Under the pieces are notes generated by a model. It did not search any database. It saw only the letters and a program-made list of their open reading frames with translations, and was not told the origin of the DNA. From Pirellulales bacterium (lineage in GTDB: Bacteria; Planctomycetota; Planctomycetia; Pirellulales; JAEUIK01), in the NCBI GenBank assembly GCA_019636335.1, contig JAHBXR010000001.1, positions 362,712-426,711 of the forward strand: a stretch of DNA of 64,000 nt, in the 5' to 3' direction. Shown here piece after piece: positions 1 to 8,423 of this stretch; within the stretch, counting starts at the first letter, position 1; every line of letters begins with the position of its first letter. Both the position numbers and the translations under genes were made by a program.

Positions 1-1292
1 ACCTACCGCTCTGGCTCGCCGCCCCAGTGGTCTGGACCGGGCTCGAGCTGGCACGGGGGCATCTGCTGACGGGATTCACGCTGGCGAGCCTGGCCCACAC
101 GCAATACCGTTGGCTGGCCGCGATTCAGGTGGCCGATCTCGCGGGGGCCTACGGCGTGGGCTTTGTGGTCCTGTGCGGAGCGGCGTCCCTCGCCGCGGCG
201 CTGCCCTGGAGCGGAGAACGATTTCGCCCGCGCAGGCTCGTGCCTGGCGTGCTGCTCCTCGCAGCGACGCTCGGCTACGGCCAGTGGCGACTGTCGGAGG
301 AGCACACGCGCCCCGGGCCGCGCGTGGCCCTGATTCAGGGCTCAATCGACATCAAGGTCAAGGCCGATCCCGGCATGAAGGAGGTCGTCTTCCGCGAATA
401 TATCGAGCTTTCGCGGCTGGCGCTGCGCAGCGCCGACGACATCGACGTCGTCATCTGGCCCGAGACGATGTTTCGCGAGCCGCTGATCACCTATCGTGAC
501 GATGCCGCGCCCGCGCCGGGGCAGGAATGGGAGCGAGCCGATCTTGAAGCGGCCCATCGCTTGAGCCTCAACAACCTGATCGACTCGGCTCAGGGGCTGA
601 ACTCGGCACTTTTGCTCGGCTTGGATCGCCACGATTATGGCAACCAGCGCGTCTGGCAATACAACTCCGCGGTGCTAGTCGATCGTGCGGGCGAGTTGCG
701 CCATCAGTATGACAAGATGCACCCGGTGATGTTCGGCGAATACATCCCGTTCGGCGAGATTTTTCCCTTCGTCTATCGGTTGAGTCCACTTTCGGTGGGG
801 CTCTCGGCCGGGGCGGGGCCGGCCGCCTTCGAGGTGGATGGGGCACGGCTCGCGCCGAGCATCTGCTTCGAGAACATGCTGCCCCACCTGATTCGCCAGC
901 AAGTACTCACCCTGGCCGAGCAGAACCAGGAGCCCGACGTGTTGGTCAATCTGACCAACGACGGCTGGTTCTACGGTTCGAGCGAGCTCGACCTGCACCT
1001 GGCGAATGGGTTGTTTCGCAGCGTGGAACTAAGGAAACCCATGCTGATTGCCGCGAACACCGGCTTCTCGGCCTGGATCGACGCCGAGGGACGCATCGTC
1101 GAGCAGGGGCCGCGCCGCGCGACGGGATTCATCGTGGCCGATGTCGAACTCGACGATCGCCATAGTCCGTATCAAAGCTATGGAGATCTGCCGGCATGGG
1201 CCTGTCTGCTGGCGACGCTGGCGTTTGGCGCCGTCGGGCTGTGGGACTGGCGACGATCGGTCTGCTCGCTGCCGGGCGAGCCAAAGGGCTAG
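1..1292 (+). CDS. lnt: Apolipoprotein N-acyltransferase (5'-truncated by window edge)
   Basis: Lnt transfers an acyl chain from phospholipid to the N-terminal cysteine of lipoproteins at the outer face of the inner membrane. The frame is open from the first bases, so the start and the first membrane helices lie outside the window. What remains is the last transmembrane segments followed by a carbon-nitrogen hydrolase domain. The expected catalytic elements are visible in order: the glutamate of WPETMF, the lysine of YDKMHPVMFGEYIPF and the cysteine of PSICFENM, followed by NLTNDGWF. A final hydrophobic helix (DLPAWACLLATLAFGAVGLW) sits near the C-terminus, as is usual for Lnt. The motifs leave little room for another nitrilase-family assignment. 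Confidence 0.93.
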   Translation, partial: LPLWLAAPVVWTGLELARGHLLTGFTLASLAHTQYRWLAAIQVADLAGAYGVGFVVLCGAASLAAALPWSGERFRPRRLVPGVLLLAATLGYGQWRLSEEHTRPGPRVALIQGSIDIKVKADPGMKEVVFREYIELSRLALRSADDIDVVIWPETMFREPLITYRDDAAPAPGQEWERADLEAAHRLSLNNLIDSAQGLNSALLLGLDRHDYGNQRVWQYNSAVLVDRAGELRHQYDKMHPVMFGEYIPFGEIFPFVYRLSPLSVGLSAGAGPAAFEVDGARLAPSICFENMLPHLIRQQVLTLAEQNQEPDVLVNLTNDGWFYGSSELDLHLANGLFRSVELRKPMLIAANTGFSAWIDAEGRIVEQGPRRATGFIVADVELDDRHSPYQSYGDLPAWACLLATLAFGAVGLWDWRRSVCSLPGEPKG

Positions 1293-1367
1293 AAACTGGC
1301 CCGCAAAATCGGCTCAAACCCTGCTAGCGTCAATTGTTTCAGCTTGCCTGAGCTGCGCGGATTCTCA

Positions 1368-1397
1368 TTGACAGTGAGAAGAGGGGCTAATTATACT
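1368..1397 (+). promoter_or_regulatory. Sigma70-type promoter of the cell-shape operon
   Basis: TTGACA at 1368-1373 and TATACT at 1392-1397 are separated by 18 bases. The predicted transcript would start near 1404 and carry a leader of about 165 bases before the GTG start at 1571. No other convincing promoter is visible between lnt and the operon. The leader shows no recognised riboswitch. Confidence 0.7.
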
Positions 1398-1570
1398 GGC
1401 CAGTCATGTCAGAGGCTCTATCTCTTGTCTAGCTCAATGGTTGAGTTGCCTGCCCGTGGTTTAGGCCGGGTAGGAACCTGCGTCGCCCACGGCGCGCCGC
1501 GCGACAAGTCTGATACGGAACAGATCCTGCAAGATGCTGCCTCGATCGGCCCCTTGGTAGGAGAGGTGCG

Positions 1571-2437
1571 GTGAATTTCGTCGGCAAGATTTTTGTCGTG
1601 CTGATTACGGTCATGGCCTTGGTGTTCATGGCCTTTGCAGTGGCCGTCTATTCGACGCACAAGAACTGGCGTGACGTGGTGATGAACCCCACGCCCACGC
1701 CGGGCAAGCCTTTGGGCTTGAAGCCGCAATTGGATCAGGCACGCGCCGCCAACAACGATCTGCAGCTACAGATCGAGGCGCTGAGGACGGCCATCGAGAC
1801 CGAACAGGCCGGCCGCCGCGATCAAGTCGCCAAGCTCGAACAGGAAAAAGAACTGCTGACGCGCGAACGGGACGAGCGGCTCCGCGAGCAGGCGGCCCTG
1901 GTCGAGCAGACGCGACGCTCGGTGGCGGCGATGGAGGCCACGCAAAACACGCTTGAAAAGCTGCGCGAAGAGGTGGTGGGGCTGCGGGCTCGCATCGTCG
2001 AGGTCAGCCAGGACCGGGACAAGCACTTCGCCCGCATGGTGGAGTTGACCGATCAACTGCAGCAGGCCGACGGCCGCTTGAAGCTGCTCGAAGCGCGCAA
2101 CACCGAATTGCTCGAGCAGAAAGCCCGCATGGCGCAAGTGCTCGACCGCCACGGTCTCGATGAGTTCACGCCGGTGGACAACATTCCGCCCAAGATCGAC
2201 GGCATCGTGCTGGCCGTGGGAGACAAGGGGTTGCTCGAGATCTCGCTCGGATCCGACGACGGTCTCCGTACCGGACACACCCTCGAGGTCTATCGCCACG
2301 AGGCCACGAACAGCAAGTACCTTGGCCGGGTCGAAATCGTCGATCTCGAACCCGATCGTGCCGTGGCCAAGGTGATTCCCCAGTACCGCAAAGGCGTCAT
2401 TCAGAAAGAAGACCGTGTCGCAAGCCGATTCGACTGA
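1571..2437 (+). CDS. MreC-like membrane-anchored coiled-coil protein
   Basis: This 288-residue protein has an N-terminal membrane anchor (about residues 5-27), a long heptad-rich coiled coil (about 50-195) and a C-terminal beta-rich part (about 205-288). The last part contains SLGSDDGLRTGHTLEVYR and YLGRVEIVDLEPDRAVAKV. That order (anchor, coiled coil, beta domain with a GSxDGhrxG pattern) is the architecture of MreC, the scaffold of the elongation machinery, although overall similarity looks weak. The GTG start is supported by AGGAGAGG about 6 bases upstream. It overlaps the next gene by 23 bases and lies upstream of mreB, which strengthens the MreC interpretation. A generic coiled-coil protein remains possible. 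Confidence 0.6.
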   Translation: MNFVGKIFVVLITVMALVFMAFAVAVYSTHKNWRDVVMNPTPTPGKPLGLKPQLDQARAANNDLQLQIEALRTAIETEQAGRRDQVAKLEQEKELLTRERDERLREQAALVEQTRRSVAAMEATQNTLEKLREEVVGLRARIVEVSQDRDKHFARMVELTDQLQQADGRLKLLEARNTELLEQKARMAQVLDRHGLDEFTPVDNIPPKIDGIVLAVGDKGLLEISLGSDDGLRTGHTLEVYRHEATNSKYLGRVEIVDLEPDRAVAKVIPQYRKGVIQKEDRVASRFD

Positions 2438-2672
2438 TACCCCGCGCGGCGTCTACGTGCAAAAGCCGAAGGCCGACATCTACACGGTCATGCTGGCGAT
2501 TGCGCTCGTCGCGATTCTCGTGGCCTGCGTGTGTCTCTTCCTGGAGATGCGGGCCTACAACTACGATATCAAAGCGACGGAAGGCAAGTTCCGCGGCGCC
2601 ATGCTGCGGCATTCGCTGCCCGTAGCGTCGCGCTCGCTAACGTCCGAATTGCCGAGCACGACGCTCGGCTAA
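2415..2672 (+). CDS. Small single-span membrane protein of the shape operon
   Basis: This is an 85-residue protein with a short cytoplasmic N-terminus, one hydrophobic helix (about residues 25-45, YTVMLAIALVAILVACVCLF) and a short polar tail. It starts at a GTG inside the end of the upstream coiled-coil gene, so the two are probably translationally coupled. The place between an MreC-like gene and mreB would suit a morphogenesis accessory factor, but it is far too small for MreD and has no recognisable FtsL/FtsB leucine pattern. Function is unknown. Confidence 0.6.
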   Translation: MSQADSTDTPRGVYVQKPKADIYTVMLAIALVAILVACVCLFLEMRAYNYDIKATEGKFRGAMLRHSLPVASRSLTSELPSTTLG

Positions 2673-2718
2673 GCCACGCTGGTTTCGAACCCCTCTTTCA
2701 CCGTGGGCCCGAGCAAGG

Positions 2719-3768
2719 ATGCTCAATCGAATCCTCGGATTCTTCGGCGCCGATCTGGCGATCGACCTGGGCACGGCCAACACGCTGATCAGCGTGGCGG
2801 GCGAAGGTCTCGTCTTGAATGAACCCTCGATCGTGGCGGTCGAAGAGGGGACGAATCGCATTCTCTCGGGGGGGTGCGCCGTGGGGCACCTGGCCAAGCA
2901 GATGCAGGGACGCACGCCCGGCTCCATCTCGGTGATACGCCCCCTGTCGCACGGCGTCATCACCGACTTCGAGTTGTGCGAGGCGATGTTGCGCTATTTC
3001 CTGCGCAAGGTGCAGCGCAGTCGCTGGCAGGGACGCCCGCGCGTCGTGGTGGCTGCGCCCGGCTGCATCACGCCGGTCGAGAAACGGGCCCTCTACAACA
3101 GCACGCTGCGTGCCGGAGCGCGGCAGGTGTTCTTGCTCGACGAAGCCAAGGCGGCCGCCATCGGCGTCGCGCTGCCGATTGCCGAGCCCGTGGCCAGTAT
3201 GGTCTGCGACATCGGCGGCGGTACGACGGAAGTCGCCGTCTTCAGCCTGGGGGATGTGGTGTCGAGCGCCTCGGTGCCTACCGGCGGCGACAAGATGGAC
3301 CAGGCGATCGTCGATTACCTGCGTCGCAACTACAGCCTGCGGATCGGGATTCCCACGGCCGAGCGTTTGCGGATCGACATCGGCAGCGCCTACCCGCTCG
3401 AAGAAGAGTTGGTCGACGAGGTGCGCGGACTCGACACCGTCAGTGGCTTGCCGCGCAAGGCGACGATCACGAGTGAAGAAGTCCGCGCGGCGCTGGGCGA
3501 TCCGCTGGAAGAGATCCTCGAAGCGATCCGCGGCACGCTCGATGGTTGCACGCCCGATCTGGCGGCCGACCTGGTCGATCACGGCATCGTGCTGGCCGGA
3601 GGAGGCTCGCTCGTGCGCGGGCTCGACCGCTTCGTGACGGAACGGGTTGGATTGCCGGCGCGCGTTTCGGCCGATGCCCTGACCGCGGTGGCCAAGGGGA
3701 CGTTGATCTGTCTCGAACATTTGCCGCGTTGGCGTCCTTCGCTCGAATCGAGCGACGACGAAGTCTAG
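2719..3768 (+). CDS. mreB: Rod-shape-determining actin homologue MreB
   Basis: MreB forms membrane-bound filaments that position lateral wall synthesis. The 349-residue length is normal. Actin-fold ATPase motifs are visible: phosphate-1 DLAIDLGTANTL near the N-terminus, phosphate-2 CDIGGGTTEVAVFSLG in the middle, and the adenosine motif GIVLAGGGSLVRGL near the C-terminus. The gene lies 46 bases after the small membrane protein gene and 23 bases before the PBP2-like gene on the same strand, so a single operon is likely. MreD and RodA are not encoded nearby. The short acidic tail (SSDDEV) is unremarkable. Confidence 0.95.
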   Translation: MLNRILGFFGADLAIDLGTANTLISVAGEGLVLNEPSIVAVEEGTNRILSGGCAVGHLAKQMQGRTPGSISVIRPLSHGVITDFELCEAMLRYFLRKVQRSRWQGRPRVVVAAPGCITPVEKRALYNSTLRAGARQVFLLDEAKAAAIGVALPIAEPVASMVCDIGGGTTEVAVFSLGDVVSSASVPTGGDKMDQAIVDYLRRNYSLRIGIPTAERLRIDIGSAYPLEEELVDEVRGLDTVSGLPRKATITSEEVRAALGDPLEEILEAIRGTLDGCTPDLAADLVDHGIVLAGGGSLVRGLDRFVTERVGLPARVSADALTAVAKGTLICLEHLPRWRPSLESSDDEV

Positions 3769-3791
3769 CGCGCGAGGCGTAAGGGATTCGC

Positions 3792-6089
3792 ATGCCGGCG
3801 GCGCCACCTTGGAACTGGGATGACGTGCGGCCCGCCGACGAGGCAGGCGCGCCGGCGGTCGATCCCCGCCGGCGGCTGCGCTGGGCCTGGCTGGCCTTTC
3901 TTCTCGGCTGTGCGATGGTCTTTGCGCGGCTCGTCACGCTCGAGGTGAACGAAGGGCCAGCTTTTCGCGCCGCGGCCACGCGGCCCATCGAGCGCCGCTC
4001 CTATCCGCCCGGCATGCGGGGGCGCATCGTCACGCGCGATGGTACCGTGCTGGCCGCCGATCGACCGTCGCAGGTGCTGGCGATCGAGTACCGGCGGCTG
4101 CAGGATCCGCCCCATGCCGACTGGCTGCGCCGCACCGCCCGCGCGGCCCTGCCCCGTCGCGAACGCCGGGACGCGGCGCGTCTGGCCGAGGCGGAGGCCA
4201 AGCTGCGAGTCGAGCTCATCGATCAGCACCGCCGGTTGGCCGATCTTTGTGGCGTGAGTCCCGCGGAGTGGGAACGCCGTCGTGCGGCGATTCAAACGCA
4301 AGTCGAACGCATCTCGCGGCGCGTGAATGAACGCCGCACGGAGCGTGACGCCCACGAGACGGCCCAGACTCGTCGACAGGCCGAGGAGTATTCTGGCGAC
4401 GAGGCCCCCTGGTACGCGCGGCTGGCGCAGATCGCTCGCCGGGTATTGACCCCAGACGAAACCGCACGCGAGTCGGTGCCTATCGTCGTGGCCGAGGAAC
4501 TTGCCTTTCACGTCGTCTCCGATGATCTTACCGGCGACATGGTCGACGAGATCGAACGGCATCCCGAGCGCTATCCAGGGGTCCGCATCGAAGAGCGGAT
4601 GACGCGCGATTATCCCGTCGGTACGCTGGCGGCCAATCTGCTGGGGCACTTGGGCGTTGTCGCGCCGGAAGAAATCGCAGCAGCCGCGAGTTCTCCGGTA
4701 ACGCACGCCTACGACGCGCGCGATCGGGTCGGTCGCATGGGGCTGGAGGCGGGATATGAACCCGTGCTTCGGGGCACGCGCGGAGAAACGGTCGAGTACA
4801 CTGATCCGCTCGGACGCGTCCTTTCGGTCGAGCACGCGCGCCAGGCGGCGGCCGGTCACGACCTAGTGCTGACCGTCGACGCGGCCTTGCAGGAAAGCGC
4901 CGAACGCTTGCTCGACGGCATGCTGGCGCGGCGTCCGCGCGAGCTGAGCGACCCGACGACGTCGCGGCAAGGACTCGGCGGAGGAGCGATCGTTGCACTC
5001 GACGTCGACACCGGGGCCGTGTTGGTGGCGGCTTCGGCGCCGCGCTTCGACCCGAGTTTGTTCTTGGGTGGCGATCCCGCGGAGCTTCAGCGCGTGCTCG
5101 TCGATGCCGAGCATCCCCTGTTCGACCGCGCCACGCGGATGGCGTTGGCCCCTGGCTCGACGTTCGAGCCGATCACGGCGTTGGCGCTGTTGAACGATCG
5201 GCATTTCGATGCCCAGGAATCGTTCGACTGCCAGGGCTATTACAAAACTCCCGAGCGGCAGCGTTGTGCTCAGTTCGTTCGCACCGGCGAAGGGCATGGC
5301 GAGCTCACGCTGCACGAAGCGCTGGCCGCCGACTGCAATGTCTACTTCTATCATCATGCCCTCGCCTTGGGTCCGCCCAAGCTGATCGACGTGGCGCTAC
5401 GTCTGCGGTTCGGACGTCCAACGGGGCTCGATCTGCCGGGCGAGTCGCGCGGATTCCTGCCCACGCCGGCCAATATCCGCGATATCGAAGGGCACGCCTG
5501 GCGCCACGGCGATACGCAAACCCTGGCGGTGGGGCAGGGCTCGCTGGCGGTGACGCCGCTGCAGATGGCTCGGGCCATGGCGGCCATCGCCAACGACGGA
5601 CGGCTCGTCACCCCGTACCTCGTCGAGCGGTTGAGCAAGCCGGCCGGAGGGTATGTCTCGCCCGACTTGCTGTCGGCCTATCAGCCGTCGCGTGGCGAAG
5701 AACGCTATGTGGAAACGATCGACCGTCGCGCGTTTCGCGAGCTGCGCGGGGCGCTCCACCTCGCCGATCGCCACGAATCGGCAGTAGAGACGGAAGCGAC
5801 AAAAGAGTTTCCCGCGCCGCGTCTCGACTTCGCCGGCAAGGCGGGCACGGCTGAAACCGCCGGCGCCCGGGCGAGTCATGCCTGGTTTGCGGGGTTCGCG
5901 CCGGCGGATGCTCCATGCGTGGCGTTTGTCGTCGTGCTCGAGCATGCCGGCGACGCGCAGCAGAACGCCCTGCCCATTGCGACACGGCTCGTCGAGCGCA
6001 TGCGGCAACTGGGCTATTTCGAGTCGGACGACGCGCCGCCTGGCGCGCGAGTCGCCGGCATGCGCCGTGGCGAGTCGCTGGCCGAATAG
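3792..6089 (+). CDS. PBP2-like transpeptidase-fold protein with degenerate active site
   Basis: This 765-residue protein has the class B penicillin-binding protein layout. It has a short cytoplasmic stretch, one membrane helix (about residues 35-55), a dimerisation domain with GMRGRIVTRDGTVLA near residue 75, a charged helical insertion (about 120-220) and a C-terminal transpeptidase fold. The three catalytic motifs are altered. The SxxK box reads Ser456-Thr-Phe-Glu459, so the general-base lysine is glutamate. The SxN box reads Asp514-Cys-Asn516. The KTG box reads Lys683-Ala-Gly-Thr. Family knowledge predicts loss of normal acylation. Its position directly after mreB indicates a role in elongation, perhaps structural. 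The frame is intact throughout, so it is not an obvious pseudogene. Confidence 0.85.
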   Translation: MPAAPPWNWDDVRPADEAGAPAVDPRRRLRWAWLAFLLGCAMVFARLVTLEVNEGPAFRAAATRPIERRSYPPGMRGRIVTRDGTVLAADRPSQVLAIEYRRLQDPPHADWLRRTARAALPRRERRDAARLAEAEAKLRVELIDQHRRLADLCGVSPAEWERRRAAIQTQVERISRRVNERRTERDAHETAQTRRQAEEYSGDEAPWYARLAQIARRVLTPDETARESVPIVVAEELAFHVVSDDLTGDMVDEIERHPERYPGVRIEERMTRDYPVGTLAANLLGHLGVVAPEEIAAAASSPVTHAYDARDRVGRMGLEAGYEPVLRGTRGETVEYTDPLGRVLSVEHARQAAAGHDLVLTVDAALQESAERLLDGMLARRPRELSDPTTSRQGLGGGAIVALDVDTGAVLVAASAPRFDPSLFLGGDPAELQRVLVDAEHPLFDRATRMALAPGSTFEPITALALLNDRHFDAQESFDCQGYYKTPERQRCAQFVRTGEGHGELTLHEALAADCNVYFYHHALALGPPKLIDVALRLRFGRPTGLDLPGESRGFLPTPANIRDIEGHAWRHGDTQTLAVGQGSLAVTPLQMARAMAAIANDGRLVTPYLVERLSKPAGGYVSPDLLSAYQPSRGEERYVETIDRRAFRELRGALHLADRHESAVETEATKEFPAPRLDFAGKAGTAETAGARASHAWFAGFAPADAPCVAFVVVLEHAGDAQQNALPIATRLVERMRQLGYFESDDAPPGARVAGMRRGESLAE

Positions 6090-6092
6090 CCG

Positions 6093-7145
6093 TTATTCCT
6101 TGGTGGAGTCCTCCAGACTCGCGAATCCTGGCGTTTCGCGCGTCTGGAGCTGACCGTCGATCATGCGTACGGCGAACGCCTCGACCCCCTCGATCGATTC
6201 GATGAGCTTGAATCCCCGCTCCAGGCCCAGCACGCAGGCGGCCGTGGCCAGGGCGTCCGAGGTCATACCGTTGGGGGCGATGACCGTCACGCTCATGCGA
6301 TCGGTGAGGCCGATGCCGGTTCTCGGATCGACGATGTGCGAGTAGCGGCGTCCCTCGATCTCGACGAACTGAAAGGCATCGCCCGACGTAGAGACGGCGG
6401 CGTGCTGCAAGGTGAGATAACGGCTCGGCTCCCCCTTCTCGGCGTCGAGCGACGCCACACCGACGCGCCAGCCGGCGCGCCCTGGGGGAGGATCGCTCAC
6501 ACGGATGTCACCGCTGGCCGCGACGAGCGCTCGATCGATGCCCTGCTCCTTGAGGACGCGAATGGCCTCGTCGGCCGCGTACCCTTTGGCGATTCCCCCC
6601 AGGTCGAGCCGCATGCCCGGTACGGCGAGCGAGGCCTGGGGCCGTGTCGGATCGACCGAGAGGAGTCGGAAACCGACCCGCGGACGTGCCTCGGCGAGAC
6701 GCCCGGCCGAGGGGAGCTCGTGCAGCTTGCGGGCGCGGCGCCAGAGCCGGACGTAGGGACCCACGGTGATGTCGAACGCTCCGTCGCTCTGCTCGGCAAA
6801 CCGTTGCGAGGCCTGGAACACGTCCCACAACTCGGGGCTGATCGGATACATTCTGCCCGGCTCGGCCTCGCGGCAGAACCGCATCAGTTCGCTCTTCGGA
6901 TCGTAGTCGGTAAAGAGGTCGTTGAGTTGCTTGATGCGGGCAAATGCCGCGTCGGCCGCGCGGTTTGCGACGACTAGATCGGTTGCGTACAATGAAACCG
7001 TAAACGACACGCCCATTTGGATCTGCGTGAAATCGAACCGCGTCAGATCCGCCGCGCCGACCGGCGCGGAGCCGCAGACCGCCGCCAGGCTGGCCAGCCC
7101 CACGAGCAGGAGTCGGAGCACCACGTGTCGTACCAGCCCTACCAT
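6093..7145 (-). CDS. apbE: FAD:protein FMN transferase (ApbE family)
   Basis: ApbE enzymes attach FMN to threonine of target flavoproteins outside the cytoplasm. The chosen ATG gives a 350-residue protein starting with an export signal ([23 protein letters not shown]); a GTG 36 bases upstream would overlap the start of the divergent gene. Family signatures include [19 protein letters not shown], the segment [11 protein letters not shown], the [26 protein letters not shown] region and [14 protein letters not shown] near the end. No flavoprotein target is encoded next to it, so its substrate here is unknown. Confidence 0.92.
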   Translation of the reverse strand: MVGLVRHVVLRLLLVGLASLAAVCGSAPVGAADLTRFDFTQIQMGVSFTVSLYATDLVVANRAADAAFARIKQLNDLFTDYDPKSELMRFCREAEPGRMYPISPELWDVFQASQRFAEQSDGAFDITVGPYVRLWRRARKLHELPSAGRLAEARPRVGFRLLSVDPTRPQASLAVPGMRLDLGGIAKGYAADEAIRVLKEQGIDRALVAASGDIRVSDPPPGRAGWRVGVASLDAEKGEPSRYLTLQHAAVSTSGDAFQFVEIEGRRYSHIVDPRTGIGLTDRMSVTVIAPNGMTSDALATAACVLGLERGFKLIESIEGVEAFAVRMIDGQLQTRETPGFASLEDSTKE

Positions 7146-7183
7146 CGTTTGCTCTCCCCCGAAACCCACCGCCTGTGACACCT

Positions 7184-8341
7184 ATGACGCTCGAAACGTC
7201 TGAGACCTCGCTTGAATCCCCCGCTCCCCTGGCTGCACCCGCTCCCATACTCTCCAGCGTACGCTCGCCCGCTGTCGCGCCGCAATCGTCGGTGAACTGG
7301 CGTCGCGTGATCCTGGCGATCATCGTCTTCATCGTGGGGGCGGTGCTGGCGGTGACGTTGAACTCCCGCGTTGCCTCGGCGGCCGATAACTCGGCCGAGG
7401 CCAAGACGCCCGAGGAAATGAAGCCCTACACGCAGGAAATCGCCGGCACGCCGGTCAAGTTCGACCTGGTGCCGATCCCGGGGGGGCGCTTCGTGATGGG
7501 GAGCCCCCCCGACGAAGCGGGGCGAGGCGACGACGAAGGGCCCCAGCACGAGGTCGAAGTGGCTCCGTTCTGGATGGGCAAGTGCGAGGTCACCTGGGAC
7601 GAATACGAGATCTGGATGTTCAATCTCGACATTCAGCGCCGAGAGATCCAGAAGCTTGAGCCGACCGAACTCGACAAGGTGGCCGACGCCGTCACGCGAC
7701 CTACCAAGCCCTACACGGACATGAGCTTCGGCATGGGCAAGGAGAAGTTCCCGGCGATCTGCATGACGCAACTGGCCGCCAAGACCTACTGCCAATGGCT
7801 GAGTGCCAAGACGGGGCATTACTATCGCCTGCCGACCGAGGCGGAATGGGAGTACGCCTGCCGTGCCGGCACGACGACCCCCTATTCTTTCGGCGAAGAT
7901 GCCGCGGCGCTTGACGAGTATGCGTGGTCGTTCGAGAATTCGGACGATACGTACCACGAAGTCGGAGGTAAGAAGCCGAATCCGTGGGGACTGTACGACA
8001 TGCACGGCAACGTGGCCGAGTGGTGTCTCGACCAGTACGATCCGCAGTTTTACGCCAAGAGTGCCCAGGACGGAGCGAGCGTCGCGCCCTTCCTCGCGCC
8101 GACTCGGCCGTATCCGCACGTGGCGCGGGGCGGATCGTGGTACGACGATCCCGAGATGTTGCGCAGCGCCGCCCGTCGTGCATCGGACAAGACGTGGAAG
8201 GTGCAGGACCCACAGTTGCCGCAGAGCATCTGGTACTTTACCGATGCTCAGTTCGTGGGCTTCCGCGTCGTACGGCCACTGGTCGAGCCGTCGGAAGAAC
8301 AAAAGGCCGCCTATATGGCCGCCGGAACGGAGAAGGAGTGA
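7184..8341 (+). CDS. Membrane-anchored SUMF1/FGE-fold protein lacking the catalytic cysteines
   Basis: This protein of about 385 residues has a single membrane helix (about residues 41-59) followed by a formylglycine-generating-enzyme sulfatase domain. Family landmarks are clear: [68 protein letters not shown] and VGFRVVRPL. In true FGE the two catalytic cysteines lie shortly after the GGS motif. Here the corresponding residues are Asp321 and Leu326 ([11 protein letters not shown]), so sulfatase-activating activity is unlikely. Such proteins often act as binding or unknown oxidative modules. Two close starts are possible (GTG 7175, ATG 7184). An oxidoreductase gene follows after 82 bases. Confidence 0.85.
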   Translation: MTLETSETSLESPAPLAAPAPILSSVRSPAVAPQSSVNWRRVILAIIVFIVGAVLAVTLNSRVASAADNSAEAKTPEEMKPYTQEIAGTPVKFDLVPIPGGRFVMGSPPDEAGRGDDEGPQHEVEVAPFWMGKCEVTWDEYEIWMFNLDIQRREIQKLEPTELDKVADAVTRPTKPYTDMSFGMGKEKFPAICMTQLAAKTYCQWLSAKTGHYYRLPTEAEWEYACRAGTTTPYSFGEDAAALDEYAWSFENSDDTYHEVGGKKPNPWGLYDMHGNVAEWCLDQYDPQFYAKSAQDGASVAPFLAPTRPYPHVARGGSWYDDPEMLRSAARRASDKTWKVQDPQLPQSIWYFTDAQFVGFRVVRPLVEPSEEQKAAYMAAGTEKE

Positions 8342-8347
8342 GTGGCT

Positions 8348-8384
8348 AGTGGTTAGTGGTCAGCAGTTCTGCCCACTAACCACT
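8348..8384. repeat. Intergenic inverted repeat built on AGTGG heptads
   Basis: Two perfect 12-base arms (8348-8359 and 8373-8384) flank a 13-base loop directly after the stop of the upstream gene. The left side is three 7-base units of the form AGTGGnY, and the right side is the matching CCACTnn units, extending to about 8394. It could act as a terminator, but there is no T-run. A related element lies at 43326-43409. Confidence 0.6.
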
Positions 8385-8423
8385 GCCCACTGCCAAACCA
8401 TCGATAATCCAGGAGCTTCGAAC

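Noticed and set aside
1344-1574. A 76-residue frame upstream of the shape operon
   Set aside because: It overlaps the predicted promoter and leader, lacks a ribosome binding site and has no recognisable protein features.
2698-3807. Long open frame on the minus strand opposite mreB
   Set aside because: The plus strand encodes unmistakable MreB motifs; the opposite frame has no recognisable features.
3792-6089. Annotation of the PBP2-like gene as a pseudogene
   Set aside because: The frame is intact over 765 codons with normal codon use and complete domains; only the catalytic residues differ.
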